A stretch of 64,000 nucleotides of DNA from Nostoc foliaceum FACHB-393 (GCF_014698505.1 NZ_JACJTD010000023.1:1-64000), one strand, 5' to 3'. Shown: positions 9,063 to 18,271, numbered from the stretch's first letter. Made by a program: numbers and translations. Notes: generated from the letters alone by a model not told the origin.

Positions 9063-11333
9063 CTATTCGTCAATTTGACCAACACGGCGGATATTCAAAA
9101 TATCGCTCATTTTCTTAATTTGAACGAAGACTTGCTCTAGTTGAGAGCGATCGCGTATATCTATTCCTAGGTCGATCAATGCAGGTTGACCAACAGAGGT
9201 TTTCACCTGGGCATGGCGGACATTGATCCCTTGGTCACTCAAGCGTGACAAAATATCCTTTAGCACCCCTACGCGGTCAAGAGATTCAATTTGAACATCT
9301 ACAGGGTAAGTATGCGGACGACCACTATTTTCGGCGGCTGGGTTCCACCTAACTGGTACTAAGCGCTCATACTCCACAGTCTCTAGATTATGGCAGCCTT
9401 GGCGATGAATCGAAATCCCCCTACCTCGCGTCACCACACCAATAATCGGTTCGCCAGGAATCGGGGTACAACACCCAGCTAAATAATACACCAACCCCTC
9501 TACCCCAACAATTGGCGAATCACTAGAGCGGGAAGTAGTTGGAGGTGCATCTCGCAAAGCTTTTGATGTAGTTGGTTCTTTGGGGATAAATGGCGGCACT
9601 GTGGAAACTGGTTGTTGTCCCTTCGCCACTTCTCGCCAACGATTTAGCACTAGGTTCAACGTAATTTCTCCGTAACCCAAACCGGCAAGTAAATCTTCCA
9701 CACTGTGGTAGTTACACTTTTCGGCGACAATCTGCATCGCATCTGACTTCAGCAAACTATCAAAACCAGTTTTACCAAGTTCCTTTTCTAACAATTCCCG
9801 TCCACGGGCAACATTTTCTTCTCGGCGCGATCGCTTGTACCATTGTTTTATTCGATATTTCGCCGCCGAACTTCTCACAAAGTTCAACCAATCCAAACTC
9901 GGATGGCAGTTCTTTTGGGTGAGAACCTCTACTATATCGCCATTGTGTAGCCGCGTTGACAGAGATACCATTCGCCCATTCACTCGCGCCCCTGAACAAT
10001 GGTTTCCCACTTCCGTATGAATCCGATAAGCAAAATCTACAGTGGTAGAACCGGGGCTTAAAGGAACAACATCCCCCTTAGGGGTGAAGACATAGACATC
10101 ATCTTCAAATAGATTATCTTTGACGCTATCAAGATATTCTTGTGCGTCCTTGAGATCAGTTTGCCATTCTAGCAGCTGCCGCAGCCAAGTAAACTTGTCA
10201 TCTGTCGCTGTCAAATGGCTAATACTAGAACCTCCAGTTTCTTTGTACTTCCAATGGGCGGCAATCCCATACTCGGCAATATGATGCATTTCGATTGTCC
10301 GAATTTGCACCTCTAAAGGACGGCCTGTTAGTCCAATTACCCCAGTATGCAAGGACTGGTAACGGTTAGGCTTTGGCAGTCCAATGTAGTCCTTAAATCT
10401 CCCAGGAATTGGGCGAAAAGCATCATGAACCACCGCCAACGCCCGATAGCATTCCTCATTGGTTTGAACAATAATCCGCAGCGCCGCCAAATCGTAAATT
10501 TCATGAAATTCCTTTTGCTGGCGGTGCATTTTTTGGTAAATGCTATAAAGGTGCTTGGGACGACCGCTGATTTCCTGAAAGTGGATTCCGGCTTGCTGCA
10601 AACGCTCTTGCAACATGTTCGTAGCTCTAGCCAATTTCTCTTCTCGCGCCGTCCTTTTTTCGGAAACATGCTCCTGCATTTGGCGGTAAGCTTCCGGTTC
10701 CAAATACTTAAAAGCCAAATCTTCCAGTTCCCATTTAATTCGCCAAATCCCCAAGCGATTAGCTAAAGGCGCGAATATATCTCGCGTTTCCTGGGCACTG
10801 CGGCGGCGGCTGGCCTCTGACATGTATTGTAAAGTTCGCATATTATGCAAACGATCTGCCAATTTCACCACAATTACCCGAATATCTTGCGCCATTGCCA
10901 AAAACATCCGCCGGAAATTTTCGGCTTGGCTTTCGGTTTTGCTAGTGAAATTGATTTTAGAAAGCTTGGTGACTCCTTCAACCAATTGGCGTACTTCTGC
11001 GCCAAAGCGTTCTTCTATTTCTTGACTTGTAACTTCTGTATCTTCAACGACATCATGAAGAAATCCAGCTGCTATCATGGCAGCACTGCCTCCCAAGTCA
11101 TGCAGCAAGTCGGCTACAGCGATGGGATGAGCGATATATGGTTCTCCCGATTTGCGGTATTGACCTTGATGGAGTTGGTAAGCAAATTCAAATGCGCGAC
11201 CAATTAAGACTGCATCATTATGCCTTCGGTGATCTTCCGCTTCACCGTTACTTGTCGATGATTCCTTCAAACATTTCTTTAACCATTCCGGAATGGTCAG
11301 ATCAACTGATGAATTTATAGCTAGACTGCTCAT
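9063..11333 (-). CDS. rel: bifunctional (p)ppGpp synthetase/hydrolase
   Basis: Makes and degrades the stringent-response alarmone (p)ppGpp in the cytoplasm. 756 residues, the usual Rel/SpoT length. Order: HD hydrolase domain (AGFLHDVVEDTEV, about 80-190), RelA/SpoT synthetase (RPKHLYSIYQKM, YDLAALRIIV, about 235-360), TGS (DVYVFTPKGDVVPLSPGS, about 410-475), zinc-finger/helical region with CCTPIPGE, and C-terminal ACT (PVDVQIESLDRVGVLKDIL). The synthetase loop reads PGRFKDYI; RxKD at this site is the signature of bifunctional Rel rather than synthetase-only RelA (ExDD). Transcribed divergently from patD with about 295 bp between them. Single-copy Rel is usual in cyanobacteria. Confidence 0.95.
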   Translation of the reverse strand: MSSLAINSSVDLTIPEWLKKCLKESSTSNGEAEDHRRHNDAVLIGRAFEFAYQLHQGQYRKSGEPYIAHPIAVADLLHDLGGSAAMIAAGFLHDVVEDTEVTSQEIEERFGAEVRQLVEGVTKLSKINFTSKTESQAENFRRMFLAMAQDIRVIVVKLADRLHNMRTLQYMSEASRRRSAQETRDIFAPLANRLGIWRIKWELEDLAFKYLEPEAYRQMQEHVSEKRTAREEKLARATNMLQERLQQAGIHFQEISGRPKHLYSIYQKMHRQQKEFHEIYDLAALRIIVQTNEECYRALAVVHDAFRPIPGRFKDYIGLPKPNRYQSLHTGVIGLTGRPLEVQIRTIEMHHIAEYGIAAHWKYKETGGSSISHLTATDDKFTWLRQLLEWQTDLKDAQEYLDSVKDNLFEDDVYVFTPKGDVVPLSPGSTTVDFAYRIHTEVGNHCSGARVNGRMVSLSTRLHNGDIVEVLTQKNCHPSLDWLNFVRSSAAKYRIKQWYKRSRREENVARGRELLEKELGKTGFDSLLKSDAMQIVAEKCNYHSVEDLLAGLGYGEITLNLVLNRWREVAKGQQPVSTVPPFIPKEPTTSKALRDAPPTTSRSSDSPIVGVEGLVYYLAGCCTPIPGEPIIGVVTRGRGISIHRQGCHNLETVEYERLVPVRWNPAAENSGRPHTYPVDVQIESLDRVGVLKDILSRLSDQGINVRHAQVKTSVGQPALIDLGIDIRDRSQLEQVFVQIKKMSDILNIRRVGQIDE

Positions 11334-11522
11334 ACAATTGGGTTTGGATAGGATCGGTAGATAAGTGAATGATAAATAAAACTGGCAGCATCAACCTAAG
11401 AAGATGCTGTTGCCCAGAGACGGGTAGAAAAAACAGTGTAAGGATGATTCTCCAATTGCCGGCGGTAGTCATCCAGTGTGAGTTTCAAGGATCATAAGCT
11501 TGAAAATCCATTGATGGCAAAC

Positions 11523-11550
11523 AAAGCCTCAAATCAGGATTTGAGGCTTT
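11523..11550. terminator. perfect 13-bp hairpin between divergent rel and patD
   Basis: AAAGCCTCAAATC (11523-11535) and its exact complement (11538-11550) are separated by two bases and followed on the plus strand by TTTT. It looks like an intrinsic terminator, but no annotated gene ends here: rel starts at 11333 and runs away, patD starts at 11629. It would fit the 3' end of a short plus-strand transcript starting inside the 11334-11520 stretch, or act as a leader element for patD. Confidence 0.65.
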
Positions 11551-11628
11551 TAGTGCTGATAAGCGCTTAAGAAAGTTTATTGTAGAAGAAAAATTACTTG
11601 ACATTAATACTATCTTAACTAGCACTGG

Positions 11629-11982
11629 ATGTCTTTAAACCGTGAGAAATATTTGGCACTCGTAACCTTACTAGAGCAATTACGCTCCGATGCCACAACT
11701 ATCCCAATCGTTGCGCCCGAACTGCGACAGCGTGTAGCCTCGTTGCAGCAATTTTTCGGGCAGCAGATTGTGCCTTTGGCTGATGAAAACTGGCGAGTGC
11801 AGTCTTATCAAACGGAAATGAGCAAGCAATTGCGCTTGTTGGCAATAGATGTGATGTTTTTGCAAGGAGCGCGGCAAGCATCTACTGCACAAACGAGACT
11901 TCAGACGATTAGCGATCGCTTGACCACTCTCATTCAATACTGTAATGCCATCCTGCAACCAGAAGCGGAAGGAGAAAAATAA
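11629..11982 (+). CDS. patD: PatD-like heterocyst-frequency control protein
   Basis: Small (117 residues), all-helical, soluble protein. The block VQSYQTEMSKQLRLLAIDV followed by MFLQGARQ and a final amphipathic helix (RLTTLIQYCNAIL) matches from memory the PatD family of filamentous cyanobacteria, which limits how many cells become heterocysts, reportedly by affecting the division protein FtsZ. The N-terminal third is less conserved. ATG 11629 gives the expected length; the ribosome site is weak. Divergent from rel. Next comes a region of decayed sequence, so it is probably monocistronic. The assignment rests on a recalled family pattern; a small hypothetical protein is the alternative. Confidence 0.6.
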   Translation: MSLNREKYLALVTLLEQLRSDATTIPIVAPELRQRVASLQQFFGQQIVPLADENWRVQSYQTEMSKQLRLLAIDVMFLQGARQASTAQTRLQTISDRLTTLIQYCNAILQPEAEGEK

Positions 11983-13023
11983 CAATTGTTCACCTTTTTC
12001 TCTAATTAATCCATCATCTCATTTACAACCGTTCGTGAAAAGTTATTTTGGTAACAAGTTGCTGTTACGCATTTAATTTGTAGATTTACCTGATGACTGA
12101 TGACTGATGACGGTTAACGACCATCAAGAGTATTTACATACTTTAGACACGCATCAGTTTATTATTTTTGGCGGCATTTATTGATCAAAATATCTATGTC
12201 TCCCCAAAAACTGCCAGTATCGGGGATCGCTAAATCATCTCTCAGACTTTCTCATAGTGTCTGCAACTAGTTCTTCTTTGGAAGTGTAAGGCCGATAGAT
12301 GATCGTTTTGCCAATTCCAGCACGGGAAGCGATCGCTTCTATAATCATGCTTTCATATCCTATATCCTACCTCTGCAAGCAATTCTAAGGTTGCTTGGAG
12401 AATAGCTTGGTCGGCGTGGATGATGCGATCGCATCTTAATTTTAAATTCTCTAATTGCAAAACTACGTAAAAATACGGTTCCCAAATGATTTTCTGCCGA
12501 AAGTCATAGAAGAAACTGAATATACACGGTTTTATCTGGATAATAAAAGTAAAAGTCCCACTCAGTTTTGAGCAGGACTATGTGAAGTCTTGTTGCTAAA
12601 ATTAGAAATCTTTATCTTAGAAAAAGTTCATTATTGTAATTATGCTAACGCTGGTCAACATCATTAAAGCGCCCATAATTATAGATTCATTTAAGCGATT
12701 AGGGGATTTTGAAGTGTTCATTTAAGTAAAATCCTTTTTATTAATTGTTTCTTAACCATATCAAAATCAGTATAAATATCTATAAAAGCATTGTAAAACT
12801 TAAATTACCGTAAAATTTCTTAGTAAACAGTTAATTTTTTATTAAAGTATTAATTTTTACTTTGAATGGGTTATTCTCCTGATCTCCCAATTCCCTACTC
12901 GCCACTCCCCAAAATTTAGTAATTCCCGAACAGAATAAATACCTGAACTCCGAGCGGAATACGCGCCTTGATGGAGTAAAATAAATCTTAATCAAGGTAA
13001 AAATATTTGAACAGAAGATTATC
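11983..13023. other. 1-kb gap with tetR remnant and short repeats
   Basis: Holds a TGATGAC triple repeat near 12092-12115, the tetR remnant at 12235-12446, then AT-rich sequence. Around 12860-12920 there is a short C-rich repeat tract. The region just upstream of cysH (12925-13023) probably carries its promoter, but I cannot place -35/-10 boxes with confidence. Confidence 0.5.
12235..12446 (-). pseudogene. TetR-family regulator, N-terminal fragment with 7-bp duplication
   Basis: On the minus strand one frame reads RIIHADQAILQATLELLAEV and then GYRI and a stop; a second frame continues MIIEAIASRAGIGKTIIYR and SKEELVADT to a TGA at 12235. Together they make the helix-turn-helix half of a TetR repressor. 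The break is a tandem duplication of GGATATA (about 12354-12367): removing one copy restores GYESMIIEAIASRAG in one frame. The ligand-binding C-terminal half is absent and no start codon is evident at the 5' end. A recent, non-functional remnant. Confidence 0.7.
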
Positions 13024-13749
13024 ATGACAGTCTCCACGGCATCTATAAACCAAGCGATCGCTTTTGACTTAGAAAAATTAAATCAGCAATTTGAAACTGC
13101 CACTCCCAAAGAAATACTGGCATGGTCTATAGAGAATATCCCAACGGGACTGGTGCAAACAAGTGCCTTTAACGTGGATGACATGATAATTACCCATATT
13201 CTTTACAGTGAACTGAAGCATCCCGTTCCTGTGATCTTTCTGGATACCTTGCACCACTTTCCTGAAAGCCTAGAATTAGTTGCCAAAGCCAAACAAATCT
13301 ATAATCTGGATCTGCAAACTTTTAAAACTCCAGATGTCGACACCCGCGAAGCCTTTGAAGCCAAACACGGCGACAAACTCTGGGACAAGGATATTGCCAA
13401 ATTCCACCACATTACAAAAATTGAACCACTGCTACGGGGTCTAGACGAACTCAACAGCGTCGCTTGGATAACTGGCCGCCGCCGCGACCAAGCAGTAACC
13501 CGTGCAAATATGCCCATATTTGAATTCGACGGTAAAGGTCGGCTGAAAGTAAATCCTATCGCTACCTGGACACGTCAAGATAGCTGGGTTTATGTGGCTG
13601 AACATGGAGTCATCTACAACCCTCTCCACGACCAAGGTTATCCCAGCATAGGCGACCAACCTATCACCACCAAAGTAGGTGAAGGCGAAGACGAACGCGC
13701 CGGACGCTGGCGGGGAAGTGATAAAACAGAATGTGGAATTCATATTTAG
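13024..13749 (+). CDS. cysH: phosphoadenylyl-sulfate reductase (thioredoxin)
   Basis: Reduces PAPS (or APS) to sulfite in assimilatory sulfate reduction, with thioredoxin as electron donor. 241 residues. The adenylyl-binding region has TSAFNVDDMIITHIL and FLDTLHHFPESLE; the substrate loop is WITGRRRDQAVTR; the C-terminus ends KTECGIHI with the catalytic Cys at 237. The extra cysteine pairs of the 4Fe-4S APS reductases are not seen, pointing to the PAPS type. ATG 13024 follows a weak purine-rich site. sbcD begins 63 bp downstream on the same strand; the two are functionally unrelated and a structured spacer lies between them. trxA is only 4 kb away. Confidence 0.93.
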   Translation: MTVSTASINQAIAFDLEKLNQQFETATPKEILAWSIENIPTGLVQTSAFNVDDMIITHILYSELKHPVPVIFLDTLHHFPESLELVAKAKQIYNLDLQTFKTPDVDTREAFEAKHGDKLWDKDIAKFHHITKIEPLLRGLDELNSVAWITGRRRDQAVTRANMPIFEFDGKGRLKVNPIATWTRQDSWVYVAEHGVIYNPLHDQGYPSIGDQPITTKVGEGEDERAGRWRGSDKTECGIHI

Positions 13750-13764
13750 TTATTAGTTATTGCT

Positions 13765-13806
13765 CATTTGTCATTAATATTTAGACAAATGACTAAATAT
13801 TAATGA
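13765..13806 (+). promoter_or_regulatory. two mutually exclusive hairpins just before sbcD
   Basis: TCATTAATATTTAG (13771-13784) pairs perfectly with 13793-13806 over 14 bp, while CATTTGTC (13765-13772) pairs with 13784-13791 over 8 bp; the two stems share bases and cannot form together. The longer stem ends 6 bases before the sbcD ATG and so would cover its ribosome site. This may be an attenuator/occlusion element or simply a by-product of local ATTAGTCATT-type repeats. Confidence 0.5.
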
Positions 13807-13812
13807 CAGATT

Positions 13813-15066
13813 ATGATTAAAATCCTCCATCTCTCCGACATCCACATGGGAAGCGGCTTCTCCCACGGACGAATTAATCCGGCAACTGGATTAAATACAC
13901 GATTGGAGGATTTTGTCAATACCTTGTCTATATGTATCGACCGAGCGCTGACAGATGCTGTTGATATGGTGATATTTGGTGGCGATGCTTTCCCGGATGC
14001 TACACCACCGCCATACGTACAACAAGCTTTTGCCAGCCAATTTCGCCGTCTCATGGATGCTAATATTCCAACAGTGCTGTTGGTAGGCAATCATGACCAA
14101 CACTCCCAAGGACAGGGAGGAGCGAGTTTAAATATTTACCGCACCTTGGGAGTGCCAGGGTTTGTTGTCGGTGATACATTAACTACTCACTGCATCGAAA
14201 CCCGCAATGGCAAAGTGCAGGTAATTACCCTCCCTTGGTTGACTCGTTCTACCCTGATGACTCGCCAAGAGACTGAAGGTTCGTCTTTAGCGGAAGTCAA
14301 CCAACTGTTAACGGAACGCCTGCGAGTAGTTCTAGAAGGGGAAATTCGCCGTCTTGACCCCGATGTGCCAACTGTCCTTTTGGCTCACTTGATGTCTGAC
14401 AATGCGACCTTGGGCGCAGAACGCTTTTTGGCGGTGGGTAAAGGCTTTACTCTGCCCTTATCTTTGCTGACGCGACCTTGTTTTGATTATGTAGCATTGG
14501 GACACGTCCACCGCCACCAGAACCTCAATAAATCCAACAACCCGCCTGTGATTTATCCAGGAAGCATTGAGCGCGTAGATTTTAGTGAAGAAAAAGAAGA
14601 CAAAGGCTATGTGATGCTAGAACTGGAGCGGGGGAAGGCTGAATGGGAATTTTGCCCCCTAACAGTTCGGACTTTCCGCACCATTGAGGTGGATATCTCG
14701 AAAGCAGATGATCCCCAAGCGTTGTTAATCAAAGCGATCGCTAAGTATGATATTCAAGATGCTGTAGTGCGGCTAATTTACAAACTCCGCTCCGAACAGA
14801 TGGATTTAATTGACAGTTCCTCTCTGCATACTGCTTTAAGTCCCGCTCATACCTACACCATTCAAGCAGAATTAGTGAGTCAATTAGCTCGCCCCCGGAT
14901 TCCTGAATTGAGTGCAAGTAGCAGCATCGACCCAATGGAAGCCTTGAAAACTTACTTGAATAACCGTGAAGACCTCAAAGACATAGCAACATCAATGCTG
15001 GATGCAGCACAGAAGTTGCTAGCAGATGATGTGGAAGTCTGGCTGGAAGCAGCAACTACTGAGTAG
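13813..15066 (+). CDS. sbcD: DNA repair exonuclease subunit D (SbcD/Mre11-like)
   Basis: Metal-dependent nuclease that, with the SbcC ATPase, cleaves hairpins and blocked DNA ends. 417 residues. The metallophosphoesterase core shows all blocks: LSDIHMGS (D9, H11), VIFGGDAFPD, LVGNHDQHS, VLLAHLMSD and ALGHVHRHQ, in the first 240 residues. A C-terminal capping region follows (about 290-417), as in SbcD/Mre11. No sbcC is adjacent here, as is common in cyanobacteria. The start ATG 13813 has a poor ribosome site and sits directly behind a strong AT hairpin, so expression may be low or controlled. Confidence 0.9.
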   Translation: MIKILHLSDIHMGSGFSHGRINPATGLNTRLEDFVNTLSICIDRALTDAVDMVIFGGDAFPDATPPPYVQQAFASQFRRLMDANIPTVLLVGNHDQHSQGQGGASLNIYRTLGVPGFVVGDTLTTHCIETRNGKVQVITLPWLTRSTLMTRQETEGSSLAEVNQLLTERLRVVLEGEIRRLDPDVPTVLLAHLMSDNATLGAERFLAVGKGFTLPLSLLTRPCFDYVALGHVHRHQNLNKSNNPPVIYPGSIERVDFSEEKEDKGYVMLELERGKAEWEFCPLTVRTFRTIEVDISKADDPQALLIKAIAKYDIQDAVVRLIYKLRSEQMDLIDSSSLHTALSPAHTYTIQAELVSQLARPRIPELSASSSIDPMEALKTYLNNREDLKDIATSMLDAAQKLLADDVEVWLEAATTE

Positions 15067-15129
15067 GATAAATGCCAATTATATTTTTATCTTCTAAATG
15101 GTCTTATCCGGCAAGGTGCTAGAACCCTT

Positions 15130-15166
15130 TGATGGATTGTCCGATATCGGTTAGGATAATCCATCA
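15130..15166 (+). terminator. hairpin downstream of sbcD
   Basis: TGATGGATTGTCC (15130-15142) pairs with 15154-15166 over 13 bp with one G-U pair; the loop contains the palindrome CCGATATCGG in part. No T-tract follows, so termination would be weak or Rho-assisted. Confidence 0.5.
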
Positions 15167-15329
15167 ATTAGAGGAAAACTTCAAGCACGGTTAATCGCGC
15201 TGTAACAGAAAAATCACCCAAATATAAATTTGGGCAGATTTTGTAGGAGTTTGCTACTCTTCTACTATCAATCGTTGTTTTTCTTCTAGCCAGAGGAAAT
15301 TTTTGAATCAGTAAAAAAGTTATCGAGCC

Positions 15330-15899
15330 TTGAATAAGCTACTCTTTACAGGTAAATCTTTTCGTTTTATGGCTTTTGTCCTACCGCTAATCACGTGGTG
15401 GGGATACAAAGAAGTACAAAACCAATTTGTACAGCCGCAAGCAGTTGTAGTTTTGGGTGGTTCAACCAGACGTTTAGAGCGAGAGAAGTTTACGGCCGAA
15501 TTCGTTCGCCAGCATCCAAATATACCAATTTGGATTACTGGGGGTAGCCCACCTAGATTCACCCAACGAGTGTTTACCAAAGCTGGTGTTGATCCCAAAC
15601 GTTTACACTTGGACTATGAGGCCGTAGATACGGTTACTAATTTTACTACGTTAGTAGATGATTTGCAAGCTCGCGGCATCAAGAGCGTTTATTTGATTAC
15701 TTCAGATTTTCATATGCGTCGGGCTTGTGTCATCGGCGAAATTATTTTGGGGAGTCGAGGTATTTATTTAAAACCAGTACCAGTTCCTTCAGAAAAACCC
15801 CCTGAATCTATCGAAAAATCTATTCGCGATGGAGCTAGAGCGATACTTTGGATAGCAACTGGTTACACCGGTGTGGATGCAGCTAAAAATAAACAGTAA
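15330..15899 (+). CDS. YdcF/SanA-family (DUF218) protein
   Basis: 189 residues. One N-terminal membrane helix (about 12-30, FMAFVLPLITWWGY) anchors a soluble DUF218 domain: VVVLGGSTRRLERE, IWITGGSP, AVDTVTNFTT and VYLITSDFHMRRA, the last being the conserved SDFHMxRA block. Homologues (ElyC, SanA, YdcF) affect envelope integrity and lipid-carrier use, but their chemistry is unsettled. The frame opens at TTG 15330; ATG 15369 (inside the hydrophobic start) is a shorter alternative. It appears monocistronic, between sbcD and guaB3. Confidence 0.75.
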   Translation: MNKLLFTGKSFRFMAFVLPLITWWGYKEVQNQFVQPQAVVVLGGSTRRLEREKFTAEFVRQHPNIPIWITGGSPPRFTQRVFTKAGVDPKRLHLDYEAVDTVTNFTTLVDDLQARGIKSVYLITSDFHMRRACVIGEIILGSRGIYLKPVPVPSEKPPESIEKSIRDGARAILWIATGYTGVDAAKNKQ

Positions 15900-16234
15900 A
15901 TCATTAGTGGGAATTTGCATGATTTTGACTTAACTCAATACAGGCAAATTAAGACAATTAATGCCAATAATCGTGATATTAACTAAGTAATAACAGACAC
16001 ATGAAACTACAATTCTCCAAAAACTAGCGCAACACCAACCCTCAAACAACACAATATAAAAACCAATTAACAATTTTTACTCATTTGGTTGCTTGGTCAA
16101 TACTTTGCGTCCATCAAAGTTTCGAACGACGGCTTGGGTAACTTGAATTTATCTCTGTAGTTCAGGAAAAAAACGCCCCAACCTATCTCACAATTTGATA
16201 CCCTAGCTTAAACAGATTTAAGAAAAATTAAAGC
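15900..16234. other. 335-bp gap upstream of guaB3
   Basis: AT-rich, no open frame of note and no strong hairpin. It must contain the guaB3 promoter and leader; I cannot place the boxes. Confidence 0.4.
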
Positions 16235-17398
16235 GTGGAAATTCAACTTGGGCGGGGAAAAACAGCTCGCAGAGCTTACGGAATAGATGAAATTGCTCTA
16301 GTCCCTGGTAACAGAACACTAGACCCCAGTTTGGCAGATACTAAGTGGCGTATTGGCAATATTGAGCGAGAAATCCCGATAATTGCCAGTGCAATGGATG
16401 GCGTAGTAGATGTTCGCATGGCTGTACGTTTGTCACAGTTAGGAGCATTAGGTGTTCTCAATTTAGAGGGTATTCACACTCGCTATGCAGACCCAGAGCC
16501 AATATTAGATCGGATTGCCTCTGTGGGGAAAGATGAATTTGTTGCCCTGATGCAAGAACTCTATGCCGAACCTATAAAGCCGGAATTAATTGAACAACGT
16601 ATTCAGGAAATTAAACAACAAGGTGGGATTGCGGCGGTAAGTGCAACTCCAGCCGGTGCAAGTAAATATGGCGAGGCGGTGGCAAAAGCTGGGGCCGATT
16701 TATTTTTTGTGCAGGCTACGGTAGTTTCTACTGCACATCTGTCACCAGAGTCTATAGTACCACTCGATTTAGCAGAATTTTGCCGTTCCATGCCCATCCC
16801 CGTAGTGTTAGGGAATTGCGTGACTTACGAAGTTACATTGAATTTGTTGAAAGCTGGGGCGGCTGGAGTACTAGTGGGAATTGGGCCTGGTGCCGCTTGT
16901 ACATCCCGTGGTGTGTTAGGCGTGGGTGTACCACAAGCTACTGCGATCGCAGATTGTGCAGCTGCACGAGATGATTACTACAAGGAAACTGGTAACTATA
17001 TCCCCATCATTGCTGATGGCGGTTTAATCACTGGTGGCGACATTTGTAAATGCATCGCCTGTGGTGCTGATGGTGTGATGATTGGTTCCCCCTTTGCCAG
17101 AGCCGCAGAAGCCCCAGGACGAGGTTATCATTGGGGTATGGCTACTCCCAGCCCAGTGTTGCCTCGTGGCACCCGCATTCGCGTTGCTACCACCGGTAGC
17201 CTAGAGCAAATACTCGTTGGGCCAGCAGGGCTAGATGATGGCACTCACAATCTTTTAGGAGCCTTAAAGACGAGTATGGGCACCTTAGGAGCCAAAAATA
17301 TTAAAGAAATGCAACAAGTAGAAGTTGTGATTGCGCCTTCTTTATTAACCGAGGGTAAGGTTTACCAAAAAGCTCAACAATTAGGTATGGGGAAATAG
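16235..17398 (+). CDS. guaB3: GuaB3 family IMP dehydrogenase-related protein
   Basis: 387-residue TIM-barrel enzyme of the IMP dehydrogenase/GMP reductase superfamily, acting at the IMP-XMP step of guanine nucleotide synthesis. The start GTG 16235 gives MEIQLGRGKTARRAYG, the usual GuaB3 N-terminus. Seen: IIASAMDGVVD, the phosphate loop IADGGLITGGDICK, and the catalytic loop GPGAACTSRG with C222. The two CBS domains of classical GuaB are missing, which defines this type; cyanobacterial GuaB3 has been reported to have IMP dehydrogenase activity. Cyanobacteria also usually carry a standard GuaB. Followed by a repeat tract and trxA. Confidence 0.88.
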   Translation: MEIQLGRGKTARRAYGIDEIALVPGNRTLDPSLADTKWRIGNIEREIPIIASAMDGVVDVRMAVRLSQLGALGVLNLEGIHTRYADPEPILDRIASVGKDEFVALMQELYAEPIKPELIEQRIQEIKQQGGIAAVSATPAGASKYGEAVAKAGADLFFVQATVVSTAHLSPESIVPLDLAEFCRSMPIPVVLGNCVTYEVTLNLLKAGAAGVLVGIGPGAACTSRGVLGVGVPQATAIADCAAARDDYYKETGNYIPIIADGGLITGGDICKCIACGADGVMIGSPFARAAEAPGRGYHWGMATPSPVLPRGTRIRVATTGSLEQILVGPAGLDDGTHNLLGALKTSMGTLGAKNIKEMQQVEVVIAPSLLTEGKVYQKAQQLGMGK

Positions 17399-17399
17399 A

Positions 17400-17590
17400 A
17401 TTGAGGTATGGGGCATGGCGCATCGGGCATGGGTAAGAGACAAGAAAGAGCGGGGAGACAAAGAAGAAACTTGTTAAATAATTCCCCCTTGTCTCCCCCT
17501 GCTTCCTCATCCCCCACTCCCAACTCCCCACTCCCCAATTCTTCAATAAATTTTTCCAGCCCCCTAAACAATTGCTGGAAAAATTGGATA
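17400..17590. repeat. short G/C-skewed tandem repeats between guaB3 and trxA
   Basis: Degenerate units such as GGGCATGG/GGGAGAC on the left and CCCCACTC-CCAACTC on the right can fold back on each other (for example GGGGAGACAAG near 17453 with CTTGTCTCCCC near 17488). Typical Nostocales STRR-type filler, possibly acting as a transcription stop after guaB3. Confidence 0.65.
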
Positions 17591-17799
17591 TGTCGCCTAC
17601 AATAGAGATAGCGGAGACAAATGTTTCCGTTCACTCCTCACACCACACTCCGCCCGGACTACTGTTCGGGCGGTTCCTTATGTTTATAAATAAATTCTAG
17701 AGCTTCTTTGCAAATGTACATCCTCGCACTTCCAAGCTGAGGTTTTTGCTATGGTAGAATTTTCACCAAGTTCAGATATTATTGGCGAAGGTTTTAGGC

Positions 17800-18123
17800 A
17801 TGTCAACAGCCGCACAAGTTACCGATTCTAGTTTCAAGCAAGAAGTACTCGACAGCGATGTACCCGTTTTAGTTGACTTTTGGGCACCCTGGTGCGGACC
17901 ATGCCGTATGGTAGCTCCTGTTGTCGATGAAATCTCCGAACAGTACAAAGGTCAAATTAAGGTCGTCAAAGTCAACACGGATGAAAATCCTAATGTTGCC
18001 AGTCAGTACGGTATCCGTAGCATTCCCACATTAATGATTTTTAAGGATGGACAAAAAGTGGATATGGTAGTCGGCGCTGTGCCTAAAACTACATTAGCTT
18101 CCACTCTCGAAAAGTATCTTTGA
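17800..18123 (+). CDS. trxA: thioredoxin (m-type)
   Basis: 107-residue dithiol reductant with the active site FWAPWCGPCRMVAP and the conserved cis-Pro in RSIPTLMIF. Cytoplasmic electron donor to CysH, peroxiredoxins and Calvin-cycle targets. The frame is open back to TTG 17782, but ATG 17800 (MSTAAQVTDSSF) gives the standard thioredoxin start; an AGG lies just upstream. Its own promoter should lie in 17600-17780, where a GC hairpin (CCGCCCGGACTACTGTTCGG) occurs near 17650. A bidirectional terminator follows. Confidence 0.95.
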   Translation: MSTAAQVTDSSFKQEVLDSDVPVLVDFWAPWCGPCRMVAPVVDEISEQYKGQIKVVKVNTDENPNVASQYGIRSIPTLMIFKDGQKVDMVVGAVPKTTLASTLEKYL

Positions 18124-18190
18124 AACTCAATCGGCAATAAACTCCTCTTGAGTTATCCATCTTGTTCTAACTTTAGGTTAATTTTTATAA

Positions 18191-18231
18191 ACAAGTTTGA
18201 GAGGCGCGAATTTCTCGTCTCTCAAACTTGT
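18191..18231. terminator. bidirectional terminator between trxA and marC
   Basis: ACAAGTTTGAGAG (18191-18203) is exactly complementary to 18219-18231, giving a 13-bp stem with a 15-base loop, followed by TT on the plus strand and preceded by A-rich sequence serving the minus strand. It sits between two convergent genes. Confidence 0.7.
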
Positions 18232-18271
18232 TTACATTTGTATACAGTTTCCGAATATTTTTAGGAGTTTT

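Noticed and set aside
10347..10766. 139-codon plus-strand frame inside rel
   Set aside because: Antisense shadow of a strongly conserved coding region.
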